Shown here: positions 36,501 through 46,416 of the stretch, in pieces
Numbering within the stretch: position 1 is the stretch's first letter
Layout of the letters: each line of letters opens with the position of its first letter
Assembly: GCA_000934455.1 (NCBI GenBank)
Contig: KN882225.1
Span: 555,949-619,948 of the forward strand
Direction: 5' to 3'
DNA from: Apostichopus parvimensis
Lineage: Eukaryota > Echinodermata > Holothuroidea > Aspidochirotida > Stichopodidae
DNA: 64,000 bases
Notes under the pieces: generated by a model
What the model saw: only the letters and a program-made list of their open reading frames with translations
What the model was told of the DNA's origin: nothing
Databases searched by the model: none
Made by a program: the position numbers and the translations under genes

Positions 36501-37752
36501 CCGGCCTAGGCCTATATACCATCGAAATAAACTTACGGCTTACTATGAACATTACACTAGAGGCAGTGTCAAAAGGCATCGTCAAAACTTATGCACATTG
36601 TCAGTTATATGACACATGCACCCCCTATACCCCAGTGAGTCATTGCACCATGTGGGTCATGCACAGCATATAAACTGATGCACTCCATTGTCACTCAAGT
36701 GAACAGACTTACAATTGTGGGAAAGTGAAACACAATTTGCTAAATTTGAATAAAAAACATTGACACACAAATGACACACCCTTTTCCTGGTAATATTGTC
36801 TCGTGGTACCCTCAAACTCAAAGAAATCACTTAAGGCATGCAGAACCATAGCAAACTAGGCTAAACTAAAAATCCACTATTATCTGATGTAAAATTGTAG
36901 GCTAGACACTATTTTCAATGTTGGTATTGGTCCCGGGGGTGGGTCATACAATTGACAAGTGCATTCATTATGCCACATTAATATTTCGCTAAACTGGTAT
37001 GCTTAGCTATACACACTAAACGCTGTTAAACTTCTCTGACGATTTTAGTACTAAATTGCAAATTATATAAGTAAGACATTAATATTAAGTCCACCAATTC
37101 CCGTAAATTTGGTAAGCCATCATAATATAGGATGAACTTTACCATAATGGTGAATAACTCATTGAAAAACTTAAAAAATATACCGCCATTTTTTTTACGC
37201 GGAACTCGGGTCATTACGCGCTATTCATGCACTTACTATTCAAAGTTCGTCCAAGTTTACTTTTTTGCCAAAGCATAAAAAATAAATTCAAACCTCACAT
37301 CTAATAGCACATCAGTTCGTAAGTTTACCAATTCGACTGGTTCCGGCAATCTTTTATTTTGAGTATGATCGGCGATCTTTTGTCGCGGCTTACGCGGAAC
37401 CCATGTACCTACTGTAGTTACTAAAAAATAATGGTCACCATCTTAGCCATAACGGCCGCCAAAATGGTTCGAATTTTTGGATTCTACGGCCACGTCTAAT
37501 TGAATCACATTTATCATCAATATAAGGATAATTGATTGGAATCTTACCTGATATCCAGATACCTCTGACAGGGTATTTCGCAGCGCCTGGCTGTGTGCAC
37601 ATCAGTGAACCGTCTGCTGGCCATCCTACCTCAATCACATCCCAATATTCGTTTCGGAACTTGGACCTCTCGTAATAAGATAAGATCCACGACTGCCGTC
37701 CGATTTTGGTCTGACCATCTCTCCCAACGAATTCATTCAAGGCGTACGCCAT
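24533..37752 (-). CDS. Multi-exon gene, NLS and coiled coil, probable BEN-domain C-terminus
   Basis: Exons on minus with checked phases: 37752-37548 (start ATG, ends RGIWIS + 1 nt), 28600-28491 (DTAELQKILEG..., contains nuclear localisation signal AKKRKV), 28298-28176 (NVSQHCQQQHKKTKKSKQ), 27693-27585 (coiled coil KLEKEIEEMKEEKKQLRAEN), 27342-27263 (LPDMLAQMRELRKPSTDEG). All have AG/GT borders and every junction keeps frame. A probable last exon, 24645-24533, reads RVTGAFPKTTPSAVRAMMRQ KLANAVK and then stop, resembling the last helices of BEN domains. The middle of the BEN domain was not resolved: MVNDMLTGLYSTGYMATHTL TG on minus near 26,490-26,430 looks right and is followed by GTGAGT, but it lacks a clean acceptor. 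N-terminal domain (MAYALNEFVG...) resembles the SWI-like N-terminus common in invertebrate BEN proteins. Likely a nuclear DNA-binding or chromatin protein (inference). The 8.9-kb first intron contains a LINE and the pogo-type transposon. Confidence 0.6.
24795..24880 (-). mobile_element. tRNA-like sequence (SINE head or tRNA pseudogene)
   Basis: On minus, ACATAGCTCAGATGGTAGAGCG and TGTTGTGGGTTCGAGTCCCGC give good A and B boxes, and AGCACTA pairs with TCGTGCT with one mismatch. Extra bases between acceptor and D arm and an imperfect anticodon stem argue against a working tRNA. From 24,880 to 26,020 nothing else was seen. Confidence 0.5.
26020..27080 (-). repeat. Dispersed repeat containing ATGAGTGGGCGGGGCTT, minus orientation
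   Basis: AAGCCCCGCCCACTCATGAATA and relatives recur near 26,098, 26,231, 26,378 and 26,998, with GGGACTATCTACTCACTATG between them, at about 130-150 bp spacing. The same family is in plus orientation at 50,790-51,310 and 53,440-54,195. Confidence 0.6.
28722..29645 (+). mobile_element. 5'-truncated LINE (CR1/Jockey group) reverse transcriptase fragment
   Basis: The fragment begins inside the reverse transcriptase: CGVPEGSILGPLLFKIYVND, then the palm motif FYADDT, and after a frameshift near 28,865, HNWFCGNKLSFNVKKTTSI, KFLGVYIDNHLSWNNPI and LYNTLILPYLTYCNVIWG. A stretch normally present before the last TFKKHLKEYL is missing, so there is also an internal deletion. The 3' untranslated part has a hairpin AAGCTCTACAGAGCTT and ends in a TGAAT repeat, typical of a Daphne/CR1-like tail. 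It lies in the first intron of the BEN-like gene, in the opposite orientation. Not capable of moving by itself. Confidence 0.85.
29646..30500. other. Intronic sequence, no feature seen
   Basis: This stretch lies between the LINE tail and the left end of the pogo-type transposon. It is AT-rich; short frames show no family resemblance. Confidence 0.5.
30503..30526 (+). repeat. Left TIR of the pogo-type transposon
   Basis: Twenty-four bases identical to the inverse of 37391-37414, preceded by TA at 30501-30502. A second GAGTTCCGCGTAAG follows at 30532-30545. Confidence 0.9.
31573..31855. mobile_element. hAT-type MITE, 283 bp, TSD CTACCACC
   Basis: Ends CAGGGGTGGCG and CGCCACCCTTG are inverted with one mismatch. 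The 8-bp CTACCACC is repeated exactly on both sides (31565-31572 and 31856-31863). An 8-bp duplication and CA...TG tips are the hAT pattern. It is inserted in the 5' noncoding part of the pogo-type transposon, so it arrived later. Confidence 0.8.
32043..34652 (+). CDS. Pogo/Tigger-type transposase with C-terminal PHD finger
   Basis: Cuts and joins the transposon at its TIRs (family knowledge). I place the start at ATG 32043 in a small exon ending ATGAG at 32047, donor GTTAGC, spliced to the acceptor ending at 32731; the frame then runs MRPQKRKLNEDSGG without interruption to 34652 (641 aa). No ATG occurs at the start of the second exon, which supports the intron. Order: basic N-terminus, psq-type helix-turn-helix (YSTIHEAASANGVHYDQIQR), CENP-B-type helix-turn-helix (LARWVVTMGNRGFPVT...WYTGFLKRNP), then the DDE core: YNFDETGFGLSG, VVLLLDSHEGHI and LPNATHFLQPLDVGVFGHMK, giving a complete D-D-D triad. 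The last ~50 residues form a PHD finger (CPICGGKY...GCDTCNQWYHMSC...WCCPNC). No stop or frameshift. Could be active, or conserved for another role. Confidence 0.9.
34859..35401 (+). CDS. HIRAN-like accessory protein of the pogo-type transposon
   Basis: 180 aa from ATG 34859, 206 bases after the transposase stop, same strand and between the same TIRs. The middle resembles a HIRAN domain: SVIKGYHEYK, LQPEYANIHDKDAILVW, then IGHVPRGLAAVFRQLLD and IKCVATGKP, followed by VVIPCVYKIYGKP. In known proteins (HLTF, Rad5) HIRAN domains bind DNA 3' ends or unusual DNA. A role in end handling, targeting or copy control of the element is an inference. A good acceptor (TTTTCTTACAG) ends at 34909 in frame, so the true first exon may lie upstream and the ATG used here may be wrong; alternative splicing with the transposase transcript is possible. 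A polyadenylation signal AATAAA is at 35718. No damage seen. Confidence 0.65.
   Translation: METQQHSIYHPSFIFLQENKNLSLYDSVIKGYHEYKIAPPLALEMILQPEYANIHDKDAILVWMPSITEGNVLEQKTSQGLYVKDLVTPIPLIIGHVPRGLAAVFRQLLDEKYSIKCVATGKPVPSFPPWPHPSEKGGGVVIPCVYKIYGKPVQIGEVINKVRNIFPKVKGGDAMKLSIV
35718..35723 (+). terminator. Probable polyadenylation signal AATAAA
   Basis: It lies about 320 bases after the HIRAN-like stop codon and could serve both genes of the pogo-type transposon. Motif only. Confidence 0.45.
37391..37414 (-). repeat. Right TIR of the pogo-type transposon
   Basis: Exact inverse of 30503-30526, followed by TA at 37415-37416. Confidence 0.9.
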
Positions 37753-37759
37753 CACGGAA

Positions 37760-38604
37760 TAATTGTAGAATTGTGCCTTTGCCTAATGTGAATGTTCTAC
37801 TGGTGATTTAGAAGTTATAATACAACCAGTTACAAGAAGGTTACACTTTTTCATGGAACAAAGTGGTGAATGGTACGCGGAACGGCGATAAGGTACGCGC
37901 GCGTGATTATGATTCGCCATACTGTCGCGTGCAAACCTACGATCGTTTCATCTGGAACGCGCGCATAATACTTGCTTGGGACGCTCATTGAGTTAGCTTC
38001 CTGCATTAAAAAACGCATCTCTCATTAGGCTAGCTACGACGAGTGTGATGCCATGGGGGAATTTCTGCGTGGTCGTCAGTAAAATTACTCTGCGTGGGGC
38101 GAAGTGGATAGGGAATTCTGTACAGATGTAGCGTGTTGGGGAAGTTGTATTTTGGATTCGCGCCAGGACACTGTGCGTCTGCCACTCCACTCTGATCGAT
38201 AGTTGCGCCGTGCGTGGCGTTAATATCAATTCAGTGCGCGTCAGGGTAACTTATCCGATGTCGGCATTTGTGTCGCGCAGTATTCTGTATTTTTCAAGTG
38301 ACCAATAACGCGGATGAGAATGAGAATAGCAACCAGTTCGACATATCAGACTCTAGTTAAAAAATGTCATGACTAGCACGTGACGCCGGAAATAAAATCG
38401 ACTTCTATACGCGGGCATGGCGGTAGTAACGCACTGCCGCACGCATCACGCCAAAATAGTCACCCGGCGCCCCCATTTGATATGACTGCATGCCCAGGAT
38501 TAAGGAGCTAATGGCATGGCCGGTACGATACTCATTACCGTGAATTGATTAATATTCGGATCGCAACAGGTCCAGACTGACCTGAATTACCGATGTAAGA
38601 GGAA
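37760..38604. promoter_or_regulatory. CpG-rich interval between two divergent start codons
   Basis: The BEN-like gene starts at 37752 on minus and the CACTA-like gene at 38605 on plus, leaving about 850 bp. This interval is visibly richer in CG steps (GTACGCGCGCG, GGAACGCGCGC, CACGTGACGCCGG) than the AT-rich neighbourhood. A shared promoter is an inference; no TATA box was identified. Confidence 0.35.
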
Positions 38605-38894
38605 ATGGACATCAACAGCAGACATGGGTCTAGAGGGCAATACAGACAGTATCTTCGCAATAACCATGTGGCTGTACCAACAAACACGAAAAAGCGCTGG
38701 TTGCAGGAACTGGTGAGTCATATACTTAAATTAATACAGGCCTACCAGCAATCCATTTTCTTGGTATTAAAAATATTGTACCTTCGTTGTTACTATATAA
38801 TTATGAAAAACGAACCTTTTTTCTAATATCAATAACGCACCATATGTACCTTATGAAGAACGAAATTATGGAAAACGAACCTTATGAGCAATGA

Positions 38895-39260
38895 CCGTTT
38901 TTGGTACCTCCAGAAGGAACCTACGGTTTATCATATGTTTATCATACCTGGTCAAGAATGTGGAGGTCACGCAAGGGTGACCAGAGGCAATTTTTTGGAA
39001 AATACCACTATAACTTCATGGTGGAATCTTCATTTGAGTTCATAGTTGGGATGTGTGTTCATCATACTTGGTCGAAAATGTTGAGGTCGCGTGGAGGTCA
39101 CTCGAGGTCATTTGAGGTCAAATTGCCCCCGTAGATGGTTTGACGTTGAAAGTTGAGTTATATGCTCAACATTTCGTGGCTAAAATCTTGAAGGTCTTTC
39201 GGAGGTCACCCGAAATATTTGGGGTCATATTGCTTCAATGTTCATCTCATTCGACCGTAC
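38895..39260. repeat. Degenerate repeat of GGAGGTCACNNGAGGTCA blocks
   Basis: TCATACCTGGTCAAGAATGTGGAGG near 38,944 recurs near 39,063 as TCATACTTGGTCGAAAATGTTGAGG, with further GAGGTCA words to 39,230. It lies in the first intron of the CACTA-like gene. The frames here are uninformative. Confidence 0.5.
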
Positions 39261-42200
39261 ATGCTATGAGCTTGCAAGTAGGTAAATATAATCAATATTC
39301 AGGGACAGTCACGTTAGGTGGATATCTCCGTAAGAGCGAGCCTAAGTGTGGTGAAATTGTGTGTGTAGCATTGCTGTCAGAGGTCTGCTCGATCTGATTA
39401 GATGTATGCTACAAAGGATGTCAATCAAGTAGGGTAATTCGCCTAATTTATTCAAATAATTGTTCGACCTCGTTAGCAAGATTACGCAATAACCGTATGA
39501 GTTATGGTGATGTAGTGTAGCATAATAGGAACAGGGTGACACAGGATAATTGAAGTGATTGATTTCCAGCCTGAAATATGCTAATTTTTCAGAACACCAC
39601 AAGACCTAAAATATGTTTACAAAACTGTGAGATTTTTGTTATTGTTGTCCTCAGAGAATGGGGAACGTTGCCACCTCCCACGATGATAGCGACGATGCTG
39701 ATGAGAATTACACTGGAGATAGCGACGTGGACATTCAGGTAATGTCAATAACAGCAATCGGATTTTTGCCAACCTAGGAAGTATTTGCTGAAACGTATTC
39801 GAAATCAGGGTCTCTCGACAACCAAAATCGTTTCAAATTTTACATCAAAGGAATAATAACATGCGCCTCCTGTTTGCCTCGTTTCCTGTCGAATAATAGC
39901 CTACCTATAGGATGTTCAGGTATTGTGTAGTCCTCGGTCATATAGTGGTCATTTTAATCTAAATATTCATTCATTCTAGGTATCAAACAGCCAAAATGCT
40001 TCCATAACCCCACAATTGGTGTATCTTGCCATTTCAGCGAATGGGGGATCGCCAAGTCAATCAACGTTTGGAAGCTATTACGCCTACTGAACATGAGGCG
40101 GAAGACGAGCAGGACACGCACATGGGTGGCGACGTTCACGAGTCTGCTGCTGATGCGGATGGTGCTCGAGACAATTTCGATGTCATTCAAGAAGCTCTTA
40201 GGCCTACTGACGATGATACGGGAAACGAGCAGGACATGGAAGACGACGATGACGAGTCTGCTGCTGATGTTCATGGTGTTGGAGACAATTTCGCTGTACT
40301 TCAGGTAGGCTGGAATTAAAAGATGTTGTACAAAATATTTACCGATAAACTACGCTAGCAACCCATTATTCTCAATCGGAGCCTATTCGCCTATCACCCT
40401 CTTGAAAGTATGAACACGATGGAATGGATTAACATATACCAGTTGAGTTGTTTCAACTCTTGCAACGAATTCCTACTTCAGTGGGGCTGCGCTCGCCATC
40501 TACCATAACCCTAAGGAATGTGTATAAATAAATATATTGGGAATTTTAAGAATATTTTGCCAAAATGATGTAATCAGCTAGCCCCCCTCATAGATGATGA
40601 TAGGTTATAGGTGATGAACGGGCGGCTCTTCTGGGAGTTGCTCAGTACTAGCCGACTTAGTTTGTACGGTTCGTCTAAAAGAGTTGCCGTAGCAACGCAT
40701 GTGTAACGTCACGGGGCTACTGGCAGAACGTTTGATCGTCAATTCGCAAAAAACGTCGGTAGTTAAGCCAGAAGGGTAAACATTCAGGTGTGAAACCATA
40801 TGGACATACGTATCTCATTTTCTTACAGGGTATGGTTGCTTCAGATGATGGGAAAGCGCCATTGTTTCAGCATTCCCTGTTGAACCACGGTCAGCTGCTC
40901 CTACTGGTGATAGCGTTCGTGCTCAAACACCACCTAACTGGGACTTGTCTGGAAGATTTGTTACAGCTTCTCAACTTCATTGTACCAAGCAGCATAAAGC
41001 TTTCTAAGTATCTCTTCAACAAGAATTTCGTAGGTTTACAAAGTAAACATTATTATTGGAATCATTGCTGGGAATACATAGGTCTTGAATCTGATCTTGC
41101 TGAATGCCCTGAATGTAATACATCTTTCGATGATAATGAGAGCAATATCTCGTTGTTGTTGTATACGCCTATTGAACCACAGCTGAGATAAATTCTGGAA
41201 GAAAATAATGCGTCATGACTTTTTCAAAATCACCGACATGATGAGAACATCCATGATATCCATACATGATATCCATGAAGGCTCGAAGTATAAGCAATTA
41301 TTTTCAAATCTAACTGGAAATGATTTGTCGATAACGTGGAATTGTGATGGGGTTCCTTTATTTAAGTCTTCAAAAACCTCAATTTGGCCTATACAAGTGA
41401 TGATTAATGAATTACCTAAAGAAAAACGTGCAAGGAATGTTATCCTCTGTGCTGTATGGGTGGGAGATACCAAGCCGAAAGTTCATGTATATTTCAAACC
41501 ATTCGTGGATGAAATGAAGCATTTAGGCTGTAATGGTTTCCAATGGCAAGACCAGAATGGTATACACTCCCCAAAAGTTTTCTGTGCAGTATGTTCTTGT
41601 GATGCAGTAGCCAGGTGCTTCATGCAAAACTTTCTTCAGTTCAATGGTTCTTTCGGTTGTGGTAGTTGCTTACACGAAGTAGAAATGGTGGATAGAGGGT
41701 ATGGCTACACGAGAGTTTATCCTGTGCGAGGGCCCGGTGAGAAGCGCACTGCAATCGATACTGTACTCAATGCTTCGGAAGCATTTAGGTCAAATACAGT
41801 TGTCAAAGGCCCATCAGTTTTCTCCTTACTTCCTAAGTTAAACCTAATTGATGGCTTCGTTCCTGATTATATGCACTGTGTGGTTTTAAGAGTAGTTCCT
41901 AAATTTTCGAGGTTGTGGTTCGAATCGAGGTATCACTGCAAAGAGTTTTACATCGGCAACAGCACTGAAACTGTTTCAAAATTATTACAGTCTGTCAAGC
42001 CACCAATGGAGATGGCAAGGCTTCCTCGATCTGTTTCTGAAAGGAAATTCTGGAAAGCGAGTGAATGGATAAATTTCTTTTTTTATTCACCGATGATTTT
42101 AATTGGAATATTACCTCATGCATACATGCGCGATTGGTGGCTTCTGGTTTTCGCAATTGCAAATTTATCATCAAATATTTCAACGTCAATGGTGATCAAG

Positions 42201-42413
42201 AGTCGGGCAGCCTTGTTGAAATTTTTGAACAAAGTTGAATCTCTGTACGGACTGGAACACGTGTCCTATAATGTTGACCAACTGACCCATTTATCACACT
42301 ATGTTGCTAACTGGGGGCCAATATGGGCTACATCAGCATTCCCATTTGAGAACAAAAATCAGATCCTTAAACGGTTGTACCATGGAACAATTGGAGTAGA
42401 AATGAAATTATGA

Positions 42414-43360
42414 AAAATCATTTGATTTTGAATCAACTTAATTCTAATACTTGAGAATACTTATGGGATTACTTTGAAATGCTCCCAAGCCATTAAGTTG
42501 GCAGTATTCAACAGTTTTCAAACAATTAGATCCCCTGATGACCTTTAACTACAATTTCTTAAAGACCCTCCTTGTCCACTGACCATGCATCATTATGGGC
42601 TCCATCAGTTTCATCAAAATAGCAGCATGAAAGAGATGTGGACAGACAGATAAAGGGAAAGTTTGCGAGTACACAGCTGAAATATGAAAATAGAAGTTTA
42701 GCCAAATAAATTATCTTAATTAATATTTAAATATAAATAACATATATTTAACATACACAAAATAATCTATCATATAACTATTTATAAATTTATTTATAAA
42801 AATAATACCCCATGTCAAATCAAATGGTATAAAAAGGCCTTGAGTAGCTCTACATGACCTTAGCTGTTAAAAGGGCCATAAAATATCCTTATAATTAGGA
42901 TAAATATAAATATTACCATGACAAGCTAAACAAAAAAGTGAACCATTGACCAGAAAACAAATCTCTATGTCTTACAACATCTGACTACTACATTTAGAAG
43001 GGGTCTAAAATTGCCTCGAATGACCCAATTTTCTCACCACATGTACTTCCATTCATGCTCTTCAACATGCAAGCCACAAAAAAATAAATCATGATTGATA
43101 ACAGGTCAAAAAAGATGTTCTCCTGCTGCTTTTTGGCACTCTTCCTGAAGGAGAACAATCGAGCGGATGGATATAGACTCTAATAGGAGTAGGCCACCTT
43201 AAGTGAGAGATGAACTTTTTTGTTAATACCAAAATGATACTTTATATAGTCTTCACAACATAAACCACAACAGAATTCTATGCAATTATCATTTTTGATC
43301 CATAAAGATGTATTTTCAGAGATTTCAGTATGCACAGTGCAGTGTGTAAATACTCATCTC
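42414..43360. other. AT-rich stretch, no feature seen
   Basis: Follows the end of the main exon of the CACTA-like gene. Missing exons of that gene could lie here or up to 46,119, but no frame with convincing similarity was found. Confidence 0.4.
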
Positions 43361-43365
43361 ATCTC

Positions 43366-43701
43366 TCATCTGTCTTCTTGCCTAGAGGCAAATATGGCCT
43401 CAACAGAGCGTCTCCATTTATCTCGGTCGGCAGCTGCGTTTCTGGCCTCATTCCAGGATCGCCAACCAGCCCTCTCTCTCTCTTTATCTACTGACCTGCG
43501 CCATGTTGCTTTTGGTCGCCCTCTCTTTCTCCTGCCCTCTGGTGCCCAAGTCATGCTGATGTTGCTGTCGTTGTTAGGGTTTTGTCGCAATATATGCCCA
43601 ATGAATTTCCATCTTTTCTTAATTTTGATGCTTAGTGGTCCCATTTTTGCTCTCTTTAGCAGTTCCTTTTTGCTGACCCATGTAAATACACATATGAGCA
43701 A
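43366..43701 (-). mobile_element. LINE fragment, C-terminal tail of the reverse transcriptase protein
   Basis: On minus: ELLKRAKMGPLSIKIKKRWK FIGHILRQ, then TWAPEGRRKRGRPKATWRRS VDKERERAGW and DRDKWRRSVEAIFASRQ. The IGHxLR, GRRKRGRPKxTWRR and DRxxWR words are typical of the end of a large family of non-LTR retrotransposon ORF2 proteins. Only this tail remains. The overlapping plus-strand frame is a shadow. 43,702-46,119 shows nothing else beyond simple AT-rich sequence. Confidence 0.8.
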
Positions 43702-46416
43702 TACTGTGTAAGCAGTAACCAGGTCTACGTCTGCAACAACAATTTCCAGTCACCAATTTTGAAAAGCTTGACCAATTTGGGTGCATTTATGATTCTTGCC
43801 GGTTTTATTGGTATCCCTGATCACAGTCCACTTGGTCTGGCTTGCCATACCTGCAGAAACATCATCCAGAGAAGGATCAGCGGGGTGGGCTTTTTCGTCT
43901 CTGGCTCTGAAATGTGATTAAACCTACTTTTGTTAAGCTCAGCTGATTCCTCCCAAACTGACCTACAGGACATACCCCAATGTATTCCTGAACTGCTTGG
44001 AACATGTTAAACTGATATTACCTGTCACTCCAGTGCAACAGTTAAGTTACTAAGAATAAGAGAAGAGAATTGAAGGTATTCTTTGTCAAAACTGGATCAT
44101 CGGGATTTGTAAACCACAGCCTAACTGTAACAGTATGTACAGTAGTCTAAAGGAAAGCTTACTGAAATGCTATCTAGATACACAGTTCACCTCCATAGCA
44201 TATCCAGTCCATTTAAAGGTTTGTGCATAGGTTGTTACAATGTATTAAAGACAGGTATAAGGGACGAGAGGTGGATAGGGGGGCATATTTCGTGATGGAA
44301 CATTCCAATTTGTTGCTCTTCAAAGAACAACAACGTCAAATTACCTTATTCTCCATTGGTGGCAAGCACTGGTTCCTATAGTTACTACAGTAGATCTCCC
44401 ATGGAAGTATCAGGATATCTCTTTCTGCTGTCACAGTTCTTTGGAATTTGTTGTTACCTCATCTAACCAGTTGAGTCCATTGATATCACACCCATTCAAA
44501 GTATATAGCTGTGAATGCTGAGGACTTAGCACATCAACTTTATCTGAAAATTGACAAACAACAGAAAATTAATGATAGTGAGTAGGCTCAAAACCCCTTG
44601 ATGCACATATGCATGAGCAGAAAATGCATACCTTTGTGGATTATTTGCTAAATAAGACTCCAAACATTCTCTTTGCAAGGTATTAGCACTCAGCAGCCAC
44701 TACACTTAGGATACAGAACCCTACAACATTGTGCTACAGCTGGTGTAGACTTGGTCTAGGATACTAACATAGCGCCACTATGAACCTGAGGCCTAGGCCT
44801 AAGCTAACAACATTATGGGTATTTCATGCATTGAAACTGACTTTTTGTCCTTAGTTCAACACCAGGTACTTCCAACTTTAGCAAAAATAACCTAACATAT
44901 GATTACCATGTACTTTAGGTGCACACCGATGTCAAATTTCACTGAACTTAGTCATTCACGTCACACCCACTGCAGGCATTTGGGTCTGATTCTAAAGGAT
45001 TTTGAATTTCATGCATTTGGCACCTACTTAGCAGGTTGAAGGCAGGAATCAAACTACGGAAGGCTTAATGACCCAATAGTTTATTGGGGAGGAAAAAATG
45101 GTCAGACATGCTCAGAAGGTTGTTCTTGTCTCATGTATAGAAACGCACATGCTCTTTGTGGTACTTTAACAGACTCTAAGTATGCCACCTGAATGTACGA
45201 TTATACTATCATAACTACTACAAGAACAGAAGGTTAATTCCACACCGAAGATCTTCAGTTCACTGGGAGTGCACGAAATGCAGACTGGGTTGGTGGTCGA
45301 CGAAGTGTCTAGAAACTTGACGTAGGCTAGCCTACACCACAGGCGCTCGTAACATTATAGAACATAGTATACTACCTAATAATACACATTTATATAAAAT
45401 ATGTCATATAAGTGTGTATTACTCCTACAGTACTATAGGACTATACCTCTACGAGCGCATGTGGGCTACACTAGGTAGACTAAACTCCTAGCCTAGCTTC
45501 GGCCTAGCGTTAGCAACAGTTTTGCTTACTAAGGCCTAACGTTATAATTTTACCCATACTTTCCAGCCAAACATATCGCGGATATTCAACCTTCCTTGAA
45601 CATCATGTCAATTGTGTCAATTATTATTTATTAGAATTTCAGTTGTGATTGAACTTACCTAACTGACGACATTTTGAAACTGCTTCTGACGATTTGTTAA
45701 ATGATTAAGAATCTTCGTATTTTGTTGATAGCCATGTTCTATCTGCAGTTAGGCAATGGCCGCAATGTACGACGTACCACGTACGTGCAAACAGTATACA
45801 AGTAATCGCCAGCCGTCGTCTGAATTTTTGATCTCTGATCAGCTGACACACGGTATTCTACGGTACGATGATTGGTTAAAAATAATCACGTCATTGGTCA
45901 AAGCTGAAGGCTATAGAAAGTAAACAAACATGAAGACTAGAACATTCTCGTCACGCTTACATAGTGAGTGTCAAGAAAGTTCGTACACATTTATGTGACT
46001 AATTTATGTTAGTCGAACGACCATGCAAATTGGTCTGCAACTAACGAATTGGTAATGACTAGCTAACTCTAGTCACTGTGACTAGACTTTTGCCATTCGT
46101 GACTAACTAATGTTTACAGTGTAATGACGCTATAGTAGCACTGACAAATGGGACATATGTGTCTGTACGTTCATTAGTATTCATAAATGAGTCGAATTCA
46201 AAAGTTCATGTTATTATTGCTACAGAGTTGAGACAATGTAATTTTTTCATTTATGATACTGATGCTGGCTCAGATTTTACAGTTGCTTTCAACAAAGTCT
46301 CATTGGCAAACCTTGTCTCCTTTAGGCCGGCACATTTCAAGTGCAAATGTCTAATGCTCTCACGAAGGGGATCTAATTTTGTCGTTAAGTGGCCTGGCAA
46401 TGATTTAACTAGTTGA

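Larger units (their letters stand above)
30503..37414 (+). mobile_element. Pogo-type DNA transposon, 6.9 kb, two genes
   Basis: Left end CAGTAGGTACATGGGTTCCG CGTA (30503-30526) is exactly inverted at the right end (37391-37414), a 24-bp perfect TIR that begins with CAGT. Both ends are flanked by TA, the duplication expected of Tc1/mariner/pogo elements. An 18-mer GACCCGAGTTCCGCGTAA lies inside the left arm (30913-30930) and inverted inside the right arm (37195-37212). Between them are the PHD transposase gene (32,043-34,652) and the HIRAN-like gene (34,859-35,401), both undamaged. 30,930-31,570 and 35,725-37,190 are noncoding. The element sits in the first intron of the minus-strand BEN-like gene. 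Confidence 0.85.
38605..46416 (+). pseudogene. Spliced CACTA/EnSpm-like transposase gene, broken in its main exon
   Basis: Exons with exact borders: 38605-38712 (MDINSRHGSRGQYRQYL..., donor GTGAGT), 39655-39738 (RMGNVATSHDDSDD), 40038-40304 (acidic, two internal repeats ending DNFDVIQ and DNFAVLQ), 40829 onward (GMVASDDGKAPLFQHSLLNH), and probably the last exon 46120-46416 (CNDAIVALTNGTYVSVRSLV). Every intron is phase 0. The main exon carries the Tnp2-like core: WNCDGVPLFKSSKTSIWPIQ, INELPKEKRARNV, CDAVARCFMQNFLQFNGSFG CG, DYMHCVVL, RLPRSVSERKFWKASEW and LYGLEHVSYNVDQLTHL. Breaks: a TAA at 41189-41191 and a frame change within the next ~20 bases, then loss of similarity after FENKNQILKRLYHG (42,400). 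Family recognised from motifs; CACTA ends not found. The last exon is the least certain part. Confidence 0.6.

Noticed and set aside
43280-43711. 143-aa plus-strand frame
   Set aside because: Shadow of the minus-strand LINE tail, which has clear family motifs.
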